From NCBI RefSeq assembly GCF_037893185.1, contig NZ_CP140772.1, positions 7,184,001 to 7,248,000 on the forward strand: a stretch of 64,000 nucleotides of DNA. The letters are read 5' to 3'. Under the pieces are notes generated by a model. It was not told the origin of the DNA, did no database searches, and saw only the letters and a list, made by a program, of their open reading frames with translations. The stretch is from Chitinophaga sp. 180180018-3 (GTDB lineage: Bacteria > Bacteroidota > Bacteroidia > Chitinophagales > Chitinophagaceae). Position 1 is the first letter of the stretch. Each line of letters starts with the position of its first letter. Position numbers and translations under genes: made by a program. Positions 18,273 through 26,530 of the stretch are shown here, piece after piece.

Positions 18273-19520
18273 TTAAAATGATAAGACGTCTTTGTTCCCG
18301 AAGTTTTCGTACGATGAAGTGATCACCTGGTCGCCCGGTTGCAATCCTTCCAGCACTTCAAAATATAAAGGATTTTTGCGGCCCAGTGAAATATTCCTTT
18401 TAACAGCCCGCTTGCCACTCTTATCTACTACATATACCCAGTTACCACCGGTATCAGAGAAGAAGCCTCCCAGCGGCAGCAGTATTGCTTCAGCAGATTT
18501 ACCCAGTACCAGCCGGATGGGCGTCGATTGCCCGCGACGGATACCATCGGGGGTTTGTTTCTCGAAGTTCATATCCGCCTGGAAACGGCCACTTTTTACT
18601 TCCGGATAAACTTTGGTAACCACCATGTCGTAACTCTTTCCATCAAATTCAAAAGTCGCTTTCAACCCGGCAAAAACCTGTGATACATAGTGTTCGTCGA
18701 TATCGGCCCTCAGCTTGAATCCGTTCAAATCGTCGATCTGTCCGATATTCTGGCCGGCAGTAATACTGGATCCTACTTCCACATCAATCGAAGACAGCTG
18801 GCCGGCTACCGGGGCTTTTACGATCAGGCTGTTCAGGTTTTCGCGCATCAGCTCCAGGTTCCGCTGGGTACGAGCCAGTGTTCCTTCCAGCTGGGTTATC
18901 TGCATTTTGGCGTTCTCGCGCTGGTATTGCTGCGACTGACTCTGGATATCCCGTTGCCGGAGCAATCCCTCCAGTTCATACTTATTCTTGTTGAAGTCCT
19001 GACGGGCAACAATTTTTTCCTCTACCAGTTGTTTATTCCGGTCGTACAGGTCCTGGGCGGTCGCAATCTTGGCATCCAGGTCGGAAATGGTCTGCTGCAT
19101 GGTAAATTCCTGCTGACGGATAGACAAACGGGTATTCTGCAATTCGTTACGTAACCGGTATATTTCGGTTTCATGATTCACAAATTCCATCATCATATGT
19201 TGGTTATCCAACCGGAGAATGGAATCGCCGGCTTTCACCATGCTACCTCCTTCCAGGTATTTGCGCGATACATAACCACCCTCTATGGCATCCAGCCGGA
19301 TGGTCTTTAACGGCATTACTACAGCAGTTACAGCTATATATACATCAAAGGTTCCTTTTTTAACGGCAGATATAGTAATCTTGTCCTTCTCTACGTTAAG
19401 AGTAGCCCGGTGATCAGCAAAGATCAGCGTGTACAACAGCAGCATTACCACTACTGCACCACCGCTTATCATCATGATGCGTTTCCTGTTCCAGAACTTC
19501 TTTTCTATTTTTCTATCCAT
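18273..19520 (-). CDS. HlyD-family efflux periplasmic adaptor, first gene of pump operon
   Basis: This is a membrane-fusion adaptor of 415 residues. A basic N-terminus and a signal anchor (about 15-35) are followed by lipoyl, coiled-coil and barrel regions. The coiled coil spans roughly residues 110-240 and is rich in Gln, Arg and Leu. The lipoyl second half reads LIVKAPVAGQLSSIDVEVG. It resembles CusB/HlyD-type adaptors (HlyD_D23) more than the other adaptor in the locus. It is the promoter-proximal gene: the start codon is 22 nt from the predicted sigma-54 start site. It presumably joins the permeases to the TolC-like protein encoded at 3258. Confidence 0.9.
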   Translation of the reverse strand: MDRKIEKKFWNRKRIMMISGGAVVVMLLLYTLIFADHRATLNVEKDKITISAVKKGTFDVYIAVTAVVMPLKTIRLDAIEGGYVSRKYLEGGSMVKAGDSILRLDNQHMMMEFVNHETEIYRLRNELQNTRLSIRQQEFTMQQTISDLDAKIATAQDLYDRNKQLVEEKIVARQDFNKNKYELEGLLRQRDIQSQSQQYQRENAKMQITQLEGTLARTQRNLELMRENLNSLIVKAPVAGQLSSIDVEVGSSITAGQNIGQIDDLNGFKLRADIDEHYVSQVFAGLKATFEFDGKSYDMVVTKVYPEVKSGRFQADMNFEKQTPDGIRRGQSTPIRLVLGKSAEAILLPLGGFFSDTGGNWVYVVDKSGKRAVKRNISLGRKNPLYFEVLEGLQPGDQVITSSYENFGNKDVLSF

Positions 19521-19551
19521 GTTATGAGCGAAAAGTTTGCTGACCGGAGAA

Positions 19552-19568
19552 AGTCAATCCACATGCCA
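19552..19568 (-). promoter_or_regulatory. Predicted sigma-54 (-24/-12) promoter for the pump operon
   Basis: Read on the minus strand the site is TGGCATGTGGATTGACT. The GG at 19567-19566 and G at 19555 have the required spacing, and the -24 half TGGCATG matches the TGGCACG consensus closely. The -12 half has GA where GC is usual. The predicted start site near 19542 gives a 22-nt leader to the HlyD start at 19520. A sigma-54 activator is encoded divergently, which makes the site plausible. One mismatch at a conserved base keeps this below certainty. Confidence 0.6.
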
Positions 19569-19622
19569 AAGCACAAAACATGCTACCACAGCGCATTACA
19601 GCGAATACCCCCTTAAAAAAAC

Positions 19623-19659
19623 GTCCTTTGCCGGACAAGGGGTGTCCATAATCGGACAC
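19623..19659. promoter_or_regulatory. Paired GTCC-N6-GGAC dyads, candidate enhancer for the NtrC-type regulator
   Basis: Site one is GTCC 19623-19626 with GGAC 19633-19636. Site two is GTCC 19644-19647 with GGAC 19654-19657, extended to GTGTCC/GGACAC (19642-19659). Both have a 6-bp spacer and their centres are exactly 21 bp apart, two helical turns. They lie about 80-117 bp upstream of the predicted sigma-54 start site, the standard distance for an upstream activating sequence, and within the gap shared with the regulator gene at 19736. Confidence 0.65.
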
Positions 19660-19735
19660 TTTTAAAAGTTCCTCAAATTAGCTGTGGTATTGAAAGAATC
19701 TTTGTTTAATATTGTTGCCTATTCATCTATCGCTT

Positions 19736-21088
19736 ATGACCATCATGCAACCAGCAAAGATTTTAATTGTAGACGATGATGTGGATGTTCTTCGTGCCGC
19801 CCGCCTGTTGCTGAAACGACATTTTGAACAGGTTGATTTTGAGAAGAATCCGCAAAAAATACCCTATCTCGTATCCAATTTCGATTACGATGTAATTCTG
19901 CTGGATATGAACTTTACCCGTGACCTGAGTAGCGGGAAAGAAGGATTTGAATGGCTGGACCGTATACTTGATATCAAGCCGGAAACTGCCGTGGTGTTGT
20001 TTACTGCCTATGGCGATGTAGAAATGGCGGTACGGGCTATTAAGGCCGGAGCAGTTGATTTTGTGCTGAAACCCTGGGAGAATGAAAAGCTCCTGGCTAC
20101 CATTCAGAATGCCTACAATAAACGGGCAGCATTACTGCACAAACCTGTGGGAGCTGTTCATCAACCCGGAAACGGACAAATCATCGGAAAAAGCCCGGCC
20201 ATGCTGGCTGTTTTTGATACCGTTTCGCGGGTAGCAGCTACCGATGCCAATATCCTGATACTGGGAGAAAACGGTACCGGGAAAGATATGCTGGCCCGAC
20301 AGATCCATGCACAATCTAACCGCAGCGGTAAACCCTTTGTGAGTGTTGACCTCGGTGCCATCAGCGAAACCCTGTTTGAAAGCGAGCTTTTCGGACACGT
20401 AAAAGGCGCTTTCACTGATGCCCGCGACGACCGCGCCGGCCGCTTTGAAGAATCCAATGGCGGCTCCATTTTCCTGGATGAGATCGGTAATATCTCCATC
20501 CCATTTCAGGCTAAACTGCTGACAGTACTGCAAAACAGATCAGTCACCAAAGTAGGCTCCAATAAGAACATACCCATCGACGTCAGGTTGATATGCGCCA
20601 CTAACCGCAATATACAGCACATGGCCGCCCAGCACCTGTTTCGCCAGGACTTACTCTACCGCATTAACACCATCGAAATACATCTGCCCCCGCTGCGGGA
20701 AAGAGTGGAAGATATTATTCCGCTCGCAGAACATTTCATGCAGCTGTACCGCGACAAATACAAACGTCCTGTAAACAGCATACATGAATCGCTGATTGCA
20801 CAACTGCAGCGGTACGACTGGCCCGGCAATATCCGTGAGCTGCAACATGCTATCGAAAGAGCGGTGATATTGTCACAGGGGAAAACCCTGCAGCCGAAAG
20901 ATGTATTCGTTAAAAATAACAACAACTCCGATCAGGCCATGGACACCGGTTATAACCTGGAAGAAATGGAACGCAACATGATCACTCAGGCCATGAAAAA
21001 ATGCAATGGTAATATCACAGAGGCCGCAAAAGAACTGGGATTAAGTCGTGCTGCACTGTACCGGCGCCTGGAGAAGTACAACATATAG
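19736..21088 (+). CDS. Sigma-54-dependent NtrC-family response regulator
   Basis: This is a three-domain activator of 450 residues from the ATG at 19736. A later ATG at 19745 is also possible; the frame extends to 19712 without family sequence. The receiver domain comes first with phospho-acceptor Asp57 in ILLDMNFTR. The AAA+ domain has Walker A GENGTGKD (about 177-184), the sigma-54 contact loop as GAFTDA (about 224-229) rather than GAFTGA, and Walker B FLDEIG. A Fis-type HTH ends the protein (NITEAAKELGLSRAALYRRL). The cognate kinase follows 103 bp downstream. It faces the pump operon, whose upstream gap carries a sigma-54 promoter and paired dyads. Confidence 0.94.
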   Translation: MTIMQPAKILIVDDDVDVLRAARLLLKRHFEQVDFEKNPQKIPYLVSNFDYDVILLDMNFTRDLSSGKEGFEWLDRILDIKPETAVVLFTAYGDVEMAVRAIKAGAVDFVLKPWENEKLLATIQNAYNKRAALLHKPVGAVHQPGNGQIIGKSPAMLAVFDTVSRVAATDANILILGENGTGKDMLARQIHAQSNRSGKPFVSVDLGAISETLFESELFGHVKGAFTDARDDRAGRFEESNGGSIFLDEIGNISIPFQAKLLTVLQNRSVTKVGSNKNIPIDVRLICATNRNIQHMAAQHLFRQDLLYRINTIEIHLPPLRERVEDIIPLAEHFMQLYRDKYKRPVNSIHESLIAQLQRYDWPGNIRELQHAIERAVILSQGKTLQPKDVFVKNNNNSDQAMDTGYNLEEMERNMITQAMKKCNGNITEAAKELGLSRAALYRRLEKYNI

Positions 21089-21091
21089 CTA

Positions 21092-21157
21092 TTAGCCTTT
21101 AGTTGCTGACCGGTGTTTTTATCAAAAATAAAATATCAATCAACAATTAAAGGCTAA
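21092..21157. terminator. Imperfect hairpin between regulator and kinase genes
   Basis: TTAGCCTTTAGTTGCTG (21092-21108) pairs with 21141-21157 with two mismatches over 17 bp. The loop is about 32 nt. It sits 4 nt after the regulator stop codon and could reduce read-through into the kinase gene. The arm resembles the CTATTAGTCTTTAG module of the 48234 hairpin. Confidence 0.4.
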
Positions 21158-21191
21158 CAACTTCCTTGCATCAAAACAACCCGCTCCCTGC

Positions 21192-22532
21192 ATGACTCGT
21201 TTCAGTATCAATATCTGCCTGCGGGTAATCCTGCTGACAGTCACTCTTGCGGTGGCGATCTGGCTGTTTCTGCAAAATATGCAGCCACTGTCCTTCCTTG
21301 TATCACCGCTGATACTGCTGCAGATATATGGGCTTTATTACTACCTGAACCGCGTCAACCGGAAATTAACCCTGTTCCTGGAATCCATTCGTTACGAGGA
21401 TTTCTCCATCCGGTTCAGCGCCGATAACAAGCTCGGGAAAAGCTTTAGCATGCTGAATCAGCAATTCAATGAAGTACTGGAAGCATTCAGGCAAACCAGG
21501 GCAGAGAAAGAAGCCAACCTGAAATATATTGATACCATCGTACAGCATATCAGTATTGGGGTGCTGTCTTTCGATGCAGACGGAAGAATTGAATTGATCA
21601 ACCCGGCAGCATTTCGCCTGCTGGGTATTTACCGGCTCCGTAATCTGCAGGAATTGAAAACGGTACATCCCGGTCTGGCAGAGCTGTTGATGGAACTCCC
21701 TTCCGGCACCAAAACTCTCTATGCTACACGGCAGGAGCAACAGTTATCCATACACGCCGCTACAGTACGGTTACAGGGCCGGCTCATCAAACTCATCTCT
21801 ATTCAAAACATCCATTCCGAACTGCAAAAGAAAGAGCTGGAGGCCTGGCAAAACCTGACCAAGATCCTTCGGCACGAGATCATGAACTCTGTAACCCCCA
21901 TCGTATCATTGATCAGTACGATGCAGGAAATAGTTGACCTGGACATCGCTCCCGGCACACCCAATCAGGAAGGAATCTCCGACCTCCGGGAAGCACTGCA
22001 AACCGTCGAAAGCCGGAGCAAGGGCATCATGAACTTCGTAAACGCTTACCGCGACTACACGACCCTCCCACAGCCTCAGTTCACCACCGTAAACGTCAAA
22101 ACCCTCGTCAACTCCGTTGCCAGCTTATTCCAGGCCGATATGAAGCAGGCTGATATCCGGTTCCTGCTGGAGATAGACGCAGACAACACTGAAATACATG
22201 CCGATACCTCCCAGCTCCAAATGGTACTCATCAACCTTGTAAAAAACGCCATGGATGCACTGGAGCATACGCCACATGGTACTATCAGTATGAAACTGTA
22301 TCTTAACAATGCCCAACAGGTCTGTATAGAAATTACGGATAACGGCCCAGGTATTGATGAAGATGCGATGAATAAGATCTTTATTCCTTTCTTTACAACC
22401 AAAAAGAAAGGATCCGGTATCGGACTGAGTCTTTCACAACAAATCATACAGATGCATGGAGGGCAACTGAAAGTAATCAGTCCTGGTACTAACGGTAATG
22501 GAACAACGTTTTATGTGCTGTTAAATTCATAA
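21192..22532 (+). CDS. NtrY-like sensor histidine kinase
   Basis: This membrane kinase should phosphorylate the adjacent NtrC-type regulator. Two N-terminal TM helices (about 10-28 and 34-52) have almost no periplasmic loop between them, so a signal from the membrane or cytoplasm is likely. A linker and PAS-like region (about 105-210) precede the H-box with phospho-acceptor His228 in LRHEIMNSV. The ATPase domain has the N-box around Asn352 (LVKNAMDAL), DNGPGID and KGSGIGLSLS. At 446 residues it is complete. An envelope-stress role is suggested by coupling to an efflux operon, not shown. Confidence 0.93.
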   Translation: MTRFSINICLRVILLTVTLAVAIWLFLQNMQPLSFLVSPLILLQIYGLYYYLNRVNRKLTLFLESIRYEDFSIRFSADNKLGKSFSMLNQQFNEVLEAFRQTRAEKEANLKYIDTIVQHISIGVLSFDADGRIELINPAAFRLLGIYRLRNLQELKTVHPGLAELLMELPSGTKTLYATRQEQQLSIHAATVRLQGRLIKLISIQNIHSELQKKELEAWQNLTKILRHEIMNSVTPIVSLISTMQEIVDLDIAPGTPNQEGISDLREALQTVESRSKGIMNFVNAYRDYTTLPQPQFTTVNVKTLVNSVASLFQADMKQADIRFLLEIDADNTEIHADTSQLQMVLINLVKNAMDALEHTPHGTISMKLYLNNAQQVCIEITDNGPGIDEDAMNKIFIPFFTTKKKGSGIGLSLSQQIIQMHGGQLKVISPGTNGNGTTFYVLLNS

Positions 22533-22565
22533 CCGCTATTTGTGTTACTATAATCCCTTTTTTCT

Positions 22566-23237
22566 ATGTTTCAACCAAAAAGCCTGATTGCCTATTTTAT
22601 CGTTTTACTGGCCGACCTTCTCCTGATCATTCTTGGAGAAGATCAGTACCGTCATATTACCAAACCTTTACTAACGGTGCTGCTGGCTATTTATGTGCTC
22701 TATTCGAAGGTAAAGCTGCCTTCTTCTTTTCTTGTGTTTCTGCTGCTCGCATTGTTTTTCTCTTCCCTTGGCGACGATCTGCTTCTTTTCAATGGCTTTT
22801 TCCTGCAGGGCCTCGGCAGCTTCCTGCTGGCGCACATTATGTACACGACCTTCTTTCTGAAGATCAGGTACAGTAACCCCCCGGTTCCGTTTTGCAAGTA
22901 CCCGTTTATCCTGCTGAATGCGGCAGTGGAGATCGCATTCATTATGTTCCTGCTTCCATACCTCGGCGGCTACACGATACCTGTCATCTTATACGCGATC
23001 GCACTGTTCTTCACGTTGCAAAGCGCACTGCACGCTTTCCATTTCCAGTACCAGCCCGCGGGCTGGTACTGTCTTGCCGGCGCTATATTATTCATTCTGT
23101 CAGATTCCCTCATAGCAGTTGGTAAATTCTATCATCCTTTTCCCGGCATTAATGTGCTGATTATGCTCACGTACGGACTGGGCCAGTGCGGATTGGTCGT
23201 TGGAGGAATCAATTATTTTAAAAGAATTACGGATTAA
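22566..23237 (+). CDS. YhhN/TMEM86-family membrane protein (lysoplasmalogenase-like)
   Basis: This polytopic inner-membrane protein of 223 residues has about eight TM helices. Conserved acidic residues of the YhhN family are visible in LADLLLI, GDDLLLF and SDSLIAVGKF. Family members hydrolyse the vinyl-ether bond of lysoplasmalogens; activity here is inference from family. It starts 33 bp after the kinase stop codon and may be co-transcribed. Its last codons (KRITD, stop 23235-23237) lie inside the left arm of a perfect 40-bp hairpin. Confidence 0.8.
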   Translation: MFQPKSLIAYFIVLLADLLLIILGEDQYRHITKPLLTVLLAIYVLYSKVKLPSSFLVFLLLALFFSSLGDDLLLFNGFFLQGLGSFLLAHIMYTTFFLKIRYSNPPVPFCKYPFILLNAAVEIAFIMFLLPYLGGYTIPVILYAIALFFTLQSALHAFHFQYQPAGWYCLAGAILFILSDSLIAVGKFYHPFPGINVLIMLTYGLGQCGLVVGGINYFKRITD

Positions 23238-23313
23238 AAATTACGAATTACGAATCAGGTGCGCACATCTTCTCACCTGATTCGTAATTCGTAATTTTTA
23301 ATCCGTAATTCTT
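23222..23313. repeat. Perfect 40-bp-stem hairpin element
   Basis: Arms 23222-23261 and 23274-23313 are exact reverse complements over 40 nt with a 12-nt loop. The arm contains AATTACGAATTACGAATCAG, the same module as the 40600 and 63935 elements. The left arm encodes the last five codons and stop of the YhhN gene. The right arm ends within the TACATTTG -7 box of nadB, so the element spans from coding sequence to promoter. Confidence 0.85.
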
Positions 23314-23320
23314 ACATTTG
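23313..23320 (+). promoter_or_regulatory. -7 box TACATTTG ahead of nadB
   Basis: This matches the Bacteroidota -7 consensus TAnnTTTG exactly. The start codon is only 8 nt downstream (23328), so a transcript from here would be almost leaderless. No clear -33 TTTG was found because the upstream sequence is the hairpin arm. Confidence 0.45.
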
Positions 23321-23327
23321 TTCTACT

Positions 23328-24926
23328 ATGCAGCAGACAGATTTTCTCGTTATTGGTTCAGGAATTGCAGGCCTCACATATGCGCTCAAGGTATCACAAC
23401 AATGCCCGGATAAAAAGATCACCGTTATTACCAAAAGCCGGGAGGATGAAACCAACACCAAGTACGCCCAGGGTGGAGTAGCAGTGGTAAATGATCTGGA
23501 AAACGACAGCTTTGAGAAGCATATCGATGATACCCTTATAGCAGGGGATGGGCTTTGTAATGAGCAGGTAGTGAAGATTGTTGTCACGGAAGGCCCTGAG
23601 CGGGTTAATGAGATCATCGAATGGGGTGCCAATTTCGACAAAAACCCGGATGGAGATTTTTCCCTGGGCCGGGAAGGCGGACATTCTGTTTTCAGAGTTA
23701 TTCACCACAAGGATGTAACGGGTAAAGAAATTGAGCGTGCGCTGCTGACGGCTATTCATCGCCGGCACAATATAGAATTGATTTCCCACTGCTTCGTGGT
23801 AGATCTGATCACGCAGCACCATCTCGGGTACCTGGTCACCAAAGCAACGCCGGATATTGAATGCTATGGCGTATACGTACTAAATCTCACTACCAATAAA
23901 ATAGAAAAGATACTTGCCAAGACAACCCTCCTGGCAACCGGGGGGAACGGGCAGGTATACCGCTCTACCACCAATCCAACCATCGCTACCGGCGATGGCG
24001 TGGCAATGGTATACCGGGCGAAAGGCCGTATCGAGAACATGGAATTCATCCAGTTCCACCCTACAGCCCTGTACCAGCCGGGCGTCAGCCCTTCTTTCCT
24101 GATCACCGAAGCCGTAAGAGGCGATGGCGGTATACTACGCAACATACATGAAGAAGATTTCATGCATAAGTACGATCCCCGGCTGTCGCTGGCGCCCCGC
24201 GATATAGTAGCCCGCGCTATCGACAGTGAAATGAAGATCACCGGTACCGAGCATGTATACCTCGATTGCCGGCATATGGATATGGAGAAATTCATTCATC
24301 ATTTCCCGAATATTTACGAAACCTGTAAAGCCGCAGGGATCGACGTAGCCACACAAATGATACCAGTAGCACCAGCAGCCCATTATAGTTGTGGAGGTAT
24401 AAAAACCAATGAATGGGGTCAAACGTCCATTCGTAACCTTTACGCTTGTGGGGAATGCGCCAGCACCGGACTTCACGGTGCCAACCGCCTCGCGTCCAAC
24501 TCCCTGCTGGAAGCAATGGTATTTGCCCATCGCTGCTTCATGGATGCAACTAGTAAGATTGATGCCATCGGCTTCAGGGAAAATGTGCCCGACTGGGATG
24601 CCACCGGTACCACCGCCCCCAAAGAAATGATCCTCATCACACAAAGCCTGAAAGAGCTGAAGCAGATTATGAGTGATTATGTAGGGATAGTAAGAACAGA
24701 TGTCCGCCTGCAACGCGCCATGCGCCGCCTTGATATTCTCCACGAGGAAACCGAACAGCTATACGAGAAAACCATGGTGTCACCACAATTATGTGAGTTA
24801 CGTAACCTGATCACTGCAGGTTACCTCATTGTGAAAGGCGCTTCCTTCCGCAAAGAAAGCAGAGGCCTGCACTATAACACAGATTATCCATATAAATCCG
24901 ACCTGGTACAAAATATCGTTCTATAG
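23328..24926 (+). CDS. nadB: L-aspartate oxidase
   Basis: This FAD enzyme oxidises L-aspartate to iminoaspartate, the first step of de novo NAD synthesis with quinolinate synthase. The dinucleotide-binding motif GSGIAGL is at residues 8-14. The active-site region FIQFHPTALY and the EAVRGDGGILRN and LHGANRLASNSLLEA segments are those of NadB rather than of succinate dehydrogenase. The C-terminal helical domain is complete (532 residues). The first ATG follows a TAnnTTTG box. nadA and nadC are not in this window, so the pathway is dispersed. Confidence 0.95.
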   Translation: MQQTDFLVIGSGIAGLTYALKVSQQCPDKKITVITKSREDETNTKYAQGGVAVVNDLENDSFEKHIDDTLIAGDGLCNEQVVKIVVTEGPERVNEIIEWGANFDKNPDGDFSLGREGGHSVFRVIHHKDVTGKEIERALLTAIHRRHNIELISHCFVVDLITQHHLGYLVTKATPDIECYGVYVLNLTTNKIEKILAKTTLLATGGNGQVYRSTTNPTIATGDGVAMVYRAKGRIENMEFIQFHPTALYQPGVSPSFLITEAVRGDGGILRNIHEEDFMHKYDPRLSLAPRDIVARAIDSEMKITGTEHVYLDCRHMDMEKFIHHFPNIYETCKAAGIDVATQMIPVAPAAHYSCGGIKTNEWGQTSIRNLYACGECASTGLHGANRLASNSLLEAMVFAHRCFMDATSKIDAIGFRENVPDWDATGTTAPKEMILITQSLKELKQIMSDYVGIVRTDVRLQRAMRRLDILHEETEQLYEKTMVSPQLCELRNLITAGYLIVKGASFRKESRGLHYNTDYPYKSDLVQNIVL

Positions 24927-24934
24927 GCTTTCAC

Positions 24935-24942
24935 TACCTTTG
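24935..24942 (+). promoter_or_regulatory. -7 box TACCTTTG ahead of the acyltransferase gene
   Basis: This is an exact TAnnTTTG match 26 nt upstream of the start codon at 24969 and just after the nadB stop codon. No clear -33 element accompanies it. Confidence 0.45.
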
Positions 24943-24968
24943 CGGTGGATTTACAACATTAAAGGAAT

Positions 24969-25844
24969 ATGTATTACCTGCTGCTTGCTTTTTGCTATGG
25001 GATTTCTTTACTGCCTTTGCGGGTACTTTACCTTATCAGCGATCTGTTGTACGGATTGATATACCACATCATCGGATACCGCAAAAAGGTGGTAATGACC
25101 AACCTCGCCCAGGCATTTCCTGATAAGTCGGAAGCAGAGCGTATTGCCCTTGCTAAAAAATATTACCACAACCTCACCGATATGATGGTGGAAACCATCA
25201 AACTGCTCACCATGAGCAGGAAACAACTACAGAAACGGTTTACTGTCAACCTTGACGTTCTGCGCGACCTGTATGCAAAAGGCAAAAGCTGCCAGATGCA
25301 CCTGGGCCATAACTTCAACTGGGAATGGGCTAACCTCTATTGTATGCAGCACGTGCAATTTCCCTTCCTTGTGGTGTATATGCCAATTACCAGCAAGCCG
25401 GTAGACCGGCTGTTCCGTCACTTCCGGGAGAAATCCGGCTCTATACTCATTCCTGCTAATGATATGGCTAACAGCATGCGGGCGTGGCAAAACAAACAGT
25501 ATCTTATCGCCCTCGTTGCGGACCAGAACCCGGGCAATCCCCGCAGCTGCTTCTGGTATCCATTTTTGAATAAAATGACAGCGTTCTATAAAGGGCCGGA
25601 AATGGCCGCTAAAAGGAGCAATATACCGGTTGTATTCGTAGATATCCGTAGAATAAAAAGAGGTCACTACAAAACCACCCTGACCCTCGCATTTGAAAAT
25701 CCGCAACAAGAATCGGAAGGAAAAATTACCGAAGCATTTGTGCAATTCCTGGAAAAAAATATCCACGAACAACCCGAAGTATGGGTATGGAGCCACCGGC
25801 GGTGGAAACATGAATATAAAGGAGAAAAAATTAAGAATGTATAG
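24969..25844 (+). CDS. LpxL/HtrB-family lipid A acyltransferase
   Basis: This membrane-associated enzyme adds a secondary acyl chain to the lipid A precursor. The catalytic HX4E motif is visible as HNFNWE, His114 and Glu119. A hydrophobic N-terminus (1-35) anchors it at the inner membrane, and ALVADQNPG and FYKGPEMAAK are typical substrate-site segments. The length (291) is normal for the family. The gene follows nadB with its own TAnnTTTG box. Which acyl donor and position are used cannot be told. Confidence 0.9.
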   Translation: MYYLLLAFCYGISLLPLRVLYLISDLLYGLIYHIIGYRKKVVMTNLAQAFPDKSEAERIALAKKYYHNLTDMMVETIKLLTMSRKQLQKRFTVNLDVLRDLYAKGKSCQMHLGHNFNWEWANLYCMQHVQFPFLVVYMPITSKPVDRLFRHFREKSGSILIPANDMANSMRAWQNKQYLIALVADQNPGNPRSCFWYPFLNKMTAFYKGPEMAAKRSNIPVVFVDIRRIKRGHYKTTLTLAFENPQQESEGKITEAFVQFLEKNIHEQPEVWVWSHRRWKHEYKGEKIKNV

Positions 25845-25887
25845 GAAGACATTAGTGGATATGGTATCATCAGTCACTATAGTCTTC
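25845..25887. terminator. Hairpin between convergent acyltransferase and BON genes
   Basis: GAAGACATTAGTG (25845-25857) pairs with 25875-25887 with two adjacent mismatches; the loop is 17 nt. It begins directly after the plus-strand stop codon and lies upstream of the minus-strand stop at 25912. It has no U-tract in either direction. Confidence 0.5.
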
Positions 25888-25911
25888 TCATAACCTCCTG
25901 ATCTTTCCTGT

Positions 25912-26397
25912 CTATTTCGTAATTTTTATCTCATTCGTCACCTTCCTGTTGGACAAACGCTGCGCCAGCTGAACTGCCTTATTCAATTGTTTTCTTTTAG
26001 CAGTGCCGTTTAACACTATTTCATCTTTAGTTACCACTACAGTAATATCGTTAAACCCATTGACGGAGTAAACAGAATCCAGCGCTTTCTTCAGTAATTC
26101 CTCTGGAGTATGCACCACCGGCGGTGTAAGGGGCATTACTACTTTTATACGTATGCTATCCTGAATAGACTTAACACCTTTCATGCCCTTCAACGCGTCT
26201 TCTGCGGCTGATTTGGCCACTTCATCACTTACCTCACCACTCAGGGTTACAACACCATTTTTCACATCCGCGCTAATACCAGGAATCATACTCAGCTTTT
26301 CATTCACGGCGGCTTTTAATGCTTTATCGGAAGGCTGACAGGCTAACAACATCATATTCATCAAAAAGATAATGGCTATCAGGTGCTTGGTGATCAT
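25912..26397 (-). CDS. BON-domain lipoprotein
   Basis: This is a predicted lipoprotein of 161 residues. The N-terminal signal peptide ends in a lipobox (MMLLAC, Cys at residue 20). Two BON domains follow, about 28-90 with the GVVTLSGEVSDEVAKSAAEDALKG pattern split over the strand-helix unit, and about 95-160. BON domains bind phospholipid or peptidoglycan-associated surfaces and occur in stress proteins such as OsmY. It is transcribed after the MBL-rhodanese gene but separated from it by a 43-bp-stem hairpin, so it probably has its own promoter. Confidence 0.85.
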   Translation of the reverse strand: MITKHLIAIIFLMNMMLLACQPSDKALKAAVNEKLSMIPGISADVKNGVVTLSGEVSDEVAKSAAEDALKGMKGVKSIQDSIRIKVVMPLTPPVVHTPEELLKKALDSVYSVNGFNDITVVVTKDEIVLNGTAKRKQLNKAVQLAQRLSNRKVTNEIKITK

Positions 26398-26432
26398 ACC
26401 CGAACATTTTTGTAGTAATAAGATAAAGAAAA

Positions 26433-26530
26433 AATCAGGAATTACGAAATAGAGCGAAGGCCCTGGCAGATAATAATCTAAATGAAATATTATCCGCCAG
26501 GGCCTTCGCTCTATTTCGTAATTCCTGATT
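26433..26530. repeat. Long hairpin element (35 perfect plus 7 bp)
   Basis: Left arm 26433-26467 and right arm 26496-26530 are exact complements over 35 nt. After one A-C mismatch the stem continues for 7 bp, leaving a 12-nt loop. The element abuts the stop codon of the gene ending at 26531. The arm contains GAATTACGAAATAGAGCGAAG, closely related to arms at 1769, 40600 and 63935. Confidence 0.85.

Noticed and set aside
19680..19711. Plus-strand sigma-54 promoter ahead of the response regulator
   Set aside because: TGTGGTATTGAAAGAATCTTTG has a GG but no GC at the required 10-bp spacing.
23222..23313. Long inverted repeats considered as insertion-sequence ends or CRISPR repeats
   Set aside because: Loops are only 8-12 nt for the perfect copies, there is no transposase, target duplication or spacer array; they are single hairpins.
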